From NCBI GenBank assembly GCA_900545455.1, contig UQZF01000020.1, forward strand, positions 1-25,245: DNA of 25,245 nt, read 5' to 3'. A program made the translations under genes and the position numbers. Positions 22,169 to 25,245 of the stretch are shown here, piece after piece. The DNA comes from an uncultured Eubacteriales bacterium. Lineage in GTDB: Bacteria > Bacillota > Clostridia > Lachnospirales > Lachnospiraceae. The notes under the pieces are model-generated. The model was given only the letters and a program-made list of their open reading frames with translations, had not been told where the DNA came from and ran no database searches. Position 1 is the stretch's first letter. Each line of letters starts with the position of its first letter.

Positions 22169-23331
22169 TGATGTATGTGGTGCTGTTTTATGACTTTTAT
22201 ATAAGGAAGGATAAGAAGCTCTTTGCTAGGCAGCTCTTTTCATGCCTTGCGGGTGGAATTATCGGTCTGGCACTATGCGCGGCGGTGATTGCCTCGTCGT
22301 GCGGTGTTGATAAATATTTGACAATGCTCGGTGATATGTTCCTTTATGCGGGAAATTCCGCCGACGGACACACAATGGGAAACATGATATTAATCAACAT
22401 CAAGGGAGTGATGCACGGCTTTGTGTGGCTTGTGCTTGCGGTGGGCACGGTGCTTCTGTTCAGGATAAAGCCGTTCGAGAGGTTTAGCGTGGCGGTTGGA
22501 AGAGTGCTTGCAGTGCTCGCGTGCGTGTACGTCGTGGGAGGAGTCTTAAATGCGTGCGGTATGGAGGTTGTTCCTTCTATATATAGGCTGACGTGGAGAT
22601 TTTTTGAGACGGCGGCGGTCATGACAGCTCTAATGTATGTCTGTGCCGTTGCGATTGCTTTTGACAAGACATATTCATATAATTACAAAAGGCTTGTCAT
22701 TGCGTCCGTCGTCATGACCTGCTGTATGCCGATAGGCTCAAATGTGGGAATCACGCATATATGCAACGAAAGCTTCTTCGTGATGCCGATGATTTTCATG
22801 CTTGCGAGGGACAGGCTGTTCGGAGGCGGTAAGCCTTGGAAGAATATGAGCACATATATTGCGGCGGCGTTTGCGGTATGTATGCTTGCAATTTCGGTTA
22901 CACAGGCATTCTACAGAAGCGCGTCCGTGAAAGACAATGCCAATATGTCGACGAACACGGCGATAGCACAACTGAAATATATAAGGTCTGACAGGACGGA
23001 GAGTGAAGCACTTGAAGAACTTCTCAGCTTTATTGCCGATGGTGGATATGAGAGTGCCGTAGCGGTGGGAAGCATACCTGTAGTCAATTATCTCGCCAAA
23101 ATCAAGCCGGGCGTCGATTCGTGCGGCGGCTGGATAGAGACGGACTATGTGACTGCGGAGGATATTTCGCGCGACCTGCACAAAAATATGCCTTTGATTA
23201 TAGTGAGCAACAGTGAGTTCTCGGATGACACCGCCAAAAACAGGGCAATAGAGGAGTTTATAAAAGAACAGAATTACGTTGAGACCTTTTCTGATTGGAA
23301 ATTTACCGTATACGATAAGAACGACAGATAG
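22168..23331 (+). CDS. polytopic membrane protein, C-terminal fragment of a probably broken gene
   Basis: A 387-residue open frame from a GTG that shares one base with the previous stop; no ribosome site is visible. Residues about 1-250 contain some seven or eight membrane segments. The last 130 or so (from about VTQAFYRSASVKDNA) look extracytoplasmic and soluble, ending IKEQNYVETFSDWKFTVYDK. The layout, many helices then a soluble domain, recalls membrane glycosyltransferase-like or polymer-export proteins, but no diagnostic motif was found and I do not assign a function. The frame is open upstream to 22144, supporting a former fusion with the 21704 fragment. A terminator follows. Confidence 0.65.
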   Translation: MMYVVLFYDFYIRKDKKLFARQLFSCLAGGIIGLALCAAVIASSCGVDKYLTMLGDMFLYAGNSADGHTMGNMILINIKGVMHGFVWLVLAVGTVLLFRIKPFERFSVAVGRVLAVLACVYVVGGVLNACGMEVVPSIYRLTWRFFETAAVMTALMYVCAVAIAFDKTYSYNYKRLVIASVVMTCCMPIGSNVGITHICNESFFVMPMIFMLARDRLFGGGKPWKNMSTYIAAAFAVCMLAISVTQAFYRSASVKDNANMSTNTAIAQLKYIRSDRTESEALEELLSFIADGGYESAVAVGSIPVVNYLAKIKPGVDSCGGWIETDYVTAEDISRDLHKNMPLIIVSNSEFSDDTAKNRAIEEFIKEQNYVETFSDWKFTVYDKNDR

Positions 23332-23337
23332 GCAAAA

Positions 23338-23384
23338 AATAAAACCTAAAGCATACGCTTGACTGCGCAGGCTTTAGGTTTTTG
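23338..23384. terminator. bidirectional terminator between membrane protein and deacetylase
   Basis: AAAACCTAAAGC (23341-23352) pairs perfectly with GCTTTAGGTTTT (23371-23382), with A-run and T-run on either side and an 18-base loop; it serves the two convergent genes. Confidence 0.9.
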
Positions 23385-23385
23385 T

Positions 23386-24195
23386 TTACATATACATACT
23401 TAAATCAACCTGTGTTCCGCCCGGAACCTCGATGTAGTTGTCGTTATTCACGCAGATCCACACGGACATGGCACTCGGGTTGTACACGAAGCTTGAATCG
23501 TAGGCGTACACGAGACGCTTAGCCGCCTCCATGTAGTTGACATAATCGATGTTCGATGCGTACCAGATGTCGTTGCGTTTTCCGACCAGCTCGCAGAAAC
23601 ACTCCATGACATCCCAGTTGTTGTCGCGCCCGAACTCGTAGCTGTGTCCCCAGACATACATCATGTAGAGATACTGCTTTTTCGTGAGGGAGACGAACTG
23701 TTCGCCGAGTTCAAGCAGTCTGTGGTTGTGGTGGCAGGTAGCTTTCCACTCGTAGAGATTGTCGGGAAGCTCGAAGCCGTAGGAGTCACCGACGATTCTC
23801 GAGTACTTGATTCCGAGTCCCGGGAGAAGCGCCTCAATCTCCTTGGAATATGAACCGTTCGGGTATGAGAGACCTTGAACGGGGTGGTGGACTATTTTTT
23901 CGAGGTTGGCTCTGTCGTCACCGATTTCCTTTATAACCTCTGACAGCGGACATCTCGTGATGGTCGGATGGGTGAGAGTGTGGCAGGCTATCTCGTGGCC
24001 CTTGTACAGAGCCGAAAACTCATCGGGCTTGATTCGTATTTCCTGTGCAAACATCCCCGAGTTGATGTGGAATGTGCCCTTGATGCCATGCTTGTTGAAA
24101 ATTTCTATCAGGCGTCTGTCCTCCAACTTGCCATCGTCGTAGCTCATTGTGAGAACTTTGAATTTGCCGTCCGGAAAACAGATATAGCTCTTCAT
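23386..24195 (-). CDS. polysaccharide deacetylase family protein (CE4-like)
   Basis: A 269-residue NodB-like protein without signal peptide. Motif 1 is TMSYDDGK (catalytic and metal Asp pair at about residues 19-20), motif 2 is HTLTHP (metal His pair), and motif 3 SYPNGSYS is the groove arginine-proline equivalent. These support a metal-dependent hydrolase of the CE4 fold that removes N- or O-acetyl groups from sugars. Cytoplasmic location suggests action on imported oligosaccharides rather than on cell wall. AAGGAG stands eight bases before the ATG. It is divergent from GH35, and a cre site covers its promoter, consistent with carbon catabolite repression of a sugar-use gene. Confidence 0.88.
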   Translation of the reverse strand: MKSYICFPDGKFKVLTMSYDDGKLEDRRLIEIFNKHGIKGTFHINSGMFAQEIRIKPDEFSALYKGHEIACHTLTHPTITRCPLSEVIKEIGDDRANLEKIVHHPVQGLSYPNGSYSKEIEALLPGLGIKYSRIVGDSYGFELPDNLYEWKATCHHNHRLLELGEQFVSLTKKQYLYMMYVWGHSYEFGRDNNWDVMECFCELVGKRNDIWYASNIDYVNYMEAAKRLVYAYDSSFVYNPSAMSVWICVNNDNYIEVPGGTQVDLSMYM

Positions 24196-24261
24196 GTCCA
24201 GTCTCCTTTATTAAATAATTATGTAAAACCGATATAAAGCTCTTTCGCCAAAAACAAAATA

Positions 24262-24290
24262 ATTATACTAATTTTTTGCGAGAATGTAAA
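24262..24290 (-). promoter_or_regulatory. promoter of the deacetylase gene
   Basis: On the minus strand TTTACA (complement of 24285-24290) and consensus TATAAT (complement of 24262-24267), 17 bases apart. The -35 box is part of the cre site. Confidence 0.72.
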
Positions 24291-24298
24291 CGCTTTCA
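24285..24298. promoter_or_regulatory. catabolite-responsive element (cre), CcpA site
   Basis: TGTAAACGCTTTCA fits the Gram-positive cre consensus TGWAANCGNTNWCA at every position. It overlaps the -35 box of the deacetylase promoter, which predicts repression when CcpA is bound during growth on preferred sugars. It is about 115 bases upstream of the nearest good GH35 promoter, so its effect there is uncertain. Confidence 0.8.
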
Positions 24299-24342
24299 TG
24301 CAAAAAATATAAAATTTATATAAATATCAAAATGTTTTTGTA

Positions 24343-24399
24343 TATAATGCACGGCAAAGTCAGGTTTTAATTGAGTAAGGCAATAAAATATGTTAGAAT
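24343..24399 (+). promoter_or_regulatory. candidate promoter(s) of the GH35 gene
   Basis: The better candidate is TTGAGT (24371-24376), 17 bases, extended -10 TGT-TAGAAT (24394-24399). A consensus TATAAT also lies at 24343-24348 but lacks a good -35. GGAGG at 24416-24420 follows. Confidence 0.5.
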
Positions 24400-24425
24400 A
24401 TAAAAAATTGTGTGTGGAGGAAAAT

Positions 24426-25245
24426 ATGAGCAGATTTGAGATTAGAGATACATTTTATCTTGACGGAGAGCCCTTCAAGGTGATTTCGGGCTCGTTTCAC
24501 TATTTCAGGACGGTGCCCGAGTACTGGCAGGACAGGCTCGAGAAGCTCCTCGCGATGGGGTGCAATACGGTCGAGACATACATACCGTGGAACGTGCATG
24601 AGCCGAAGAAAGACTGCTTTGAGTTCGACGGGATGAAAGATGTTGTGGGCTTTGTGAAACTTGCACAAAAACTTGGGCTTTATGTTATTTTGAGACCGTC
24701 CCCGTATATTTGTGCTGAATGGGAGTTTGGAGGACTTCCGGCGTGGCTGCTTGCTGAGGATGGGATGCGGCTCAGGGTTAATTATGAGCCGTACATGAAG
24801 CATATAAAAGAGTACTACAACGTGCTTCTGCCGAAACTTGTACCGCTTCTCATAGACAACGGCGGTCCGGTTATCATGATGCAGATTGAGAACGAGTACG
24901 GCTATTTTGCCACGGATGCGTCATACCTTAAAGCGATGAAGGACATCATGACCGGACATGGAATAACGGTGCCTTTTATAACATCTGACGGGCCGTACCG
25001 CGAGAGCATGAACGCGGGCTGTATAGAGGGCGTGCTTCCGACGGGCAACTTCGGCTCTAAGACAGAGGAGAGGTTCGATGTGCTCAAGGATTACACGGAC
25101 GAACGTCCGCTCATGTGCGCGGAATTCTGGGTTGGCTGGTTCGACCACTGGGGCAACGGCGGACACATGAGGTCGAATCTCGAGGAGAACGTGAAGGACT
25201 TTGACAAGATGCTCGAGCTTGGCAACGCGAACATCTATATGTTCG
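24426..25245 (+). CDS. glycoside hydrolase family 35 beta-galactosidase (3' end outside window)
   Basis: The open frame begins MSRFEIRDTFYLDGEPFKVI and runs off the window after 273 codons. GH35 hallmarks are plain: ISGSFHYFRTVPEYW, NTVETYIPWNVHEP, RPSPYICAEWEFGGLPAWL, then QIENEYGYF with acid/base Glu157, and CAEFWVGWFDHWG with nucleophile Glu233. Family members remove terminal beta-galactose from plant and host glycans. No signal peptide, so it would act on imported oligosaccharides. GGAGG lies five bases before the ATG. The divergent deacetylase and a cre site suggest a catabolite-controlled glycan-use locus that continues to the right. Confidence 0.93.
   Translation, partial: MSRFEIRDTFYLDGEPFKVISGSFHYFRTVPEYWQDRLEKLLAMGCNTVETYIPWNVHEPKKDCFEFDGMKDVVGFVKLAQKLGLYVILRPSPYICAEWEFGGLPAWLLAEDGMRLRVNYEPYMKHIKEYYNVLLPKLVPLLIDNGGPVIMMQIENEYGYFATDASYLKAMKDIMTGHGITVPFITSDGPYRESMNAGCIEGVLPTGNFGSKTEERFDVLKDYTDERPLMCAEFWVGWFDHWGNGGHMRSNLEENVKDFDKMLELGNANIYMF

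Overview
The window reads as a chromosomal segment from a Lachnospiraceae-type Firmicute (class Clostridia), possibly close to Lachnospira eligens. The reasons are moderate G+C, strong AAG lysine preference in household genes, good Shine-Dalgarno sites, a nudF-spoIIM-xerD-deoB-pdp backbone, pectin genes kduI/kduD, and an alanine/lysine-rich protein resembling DUF6033. The species assignment is inference; no rRNA or tRNA is present.

Layout. 1-3167: 3' part of a PLP aminotransferase, then proC, a Nudix ADP-ribose pyrophosphatase and a SpoIIM-like membrane protein. 3200-4224: a XerD-family recombinase with its own promoter and a repeat-bearing leader, ending inside a bidirectional terminator; three of its expected catalytic residues are changed. 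4226-11153: a cassette made of a divergent MurR/RpiR regulator, a metallophosphoesterase, an ABC importer (lipoprotein, two permeases, ATPase) and a CX5R phosphatase of the AGKDR type. Two near-identical palindromes sit in the divergent promoter region. I read it as a regulated import and dephosphorylation system for an unknown phosphorylated or phosphodiester solute. 11166-12194: DAHP synthase on the minus strand.

12292-18055: one promoter followed by deoB, pdp, a GH2 glycosidase and a sirtuin, tightly spaced, so nucleoside-sugar catabolism is coupled to a glycosidase and an NAD-dependent deacylase. 18088-19923: kduI-kduD, the unsaturated-uronate branch of pectin breakdown, with a good promoter, a palindrome at its -35 box and a strong terminator. 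19942-20497: gene-free DNA filled by two long, complex fold-back (inverted-repeat) elements. 20528-21262: the DUF6033-like protein. 21336-21554: a small XRE regulator, divergent from a polytopic membrane protein that appears broken into two reading frames (21704-23331). 23386-25245: a CE4-type polysaccharide deacetylase whose -35 box is covered by a consensus cre site, divergent from a GH35 beta-galactosidase that runs off the window.

The main candidates for something new are the phosphoesterase/ABC cassette inserted into an otherwise conserved xerD-deoB neighbourhood, the catalytically degenerate XerD with its repeat leader, and the paired fold-back elements after kduD.
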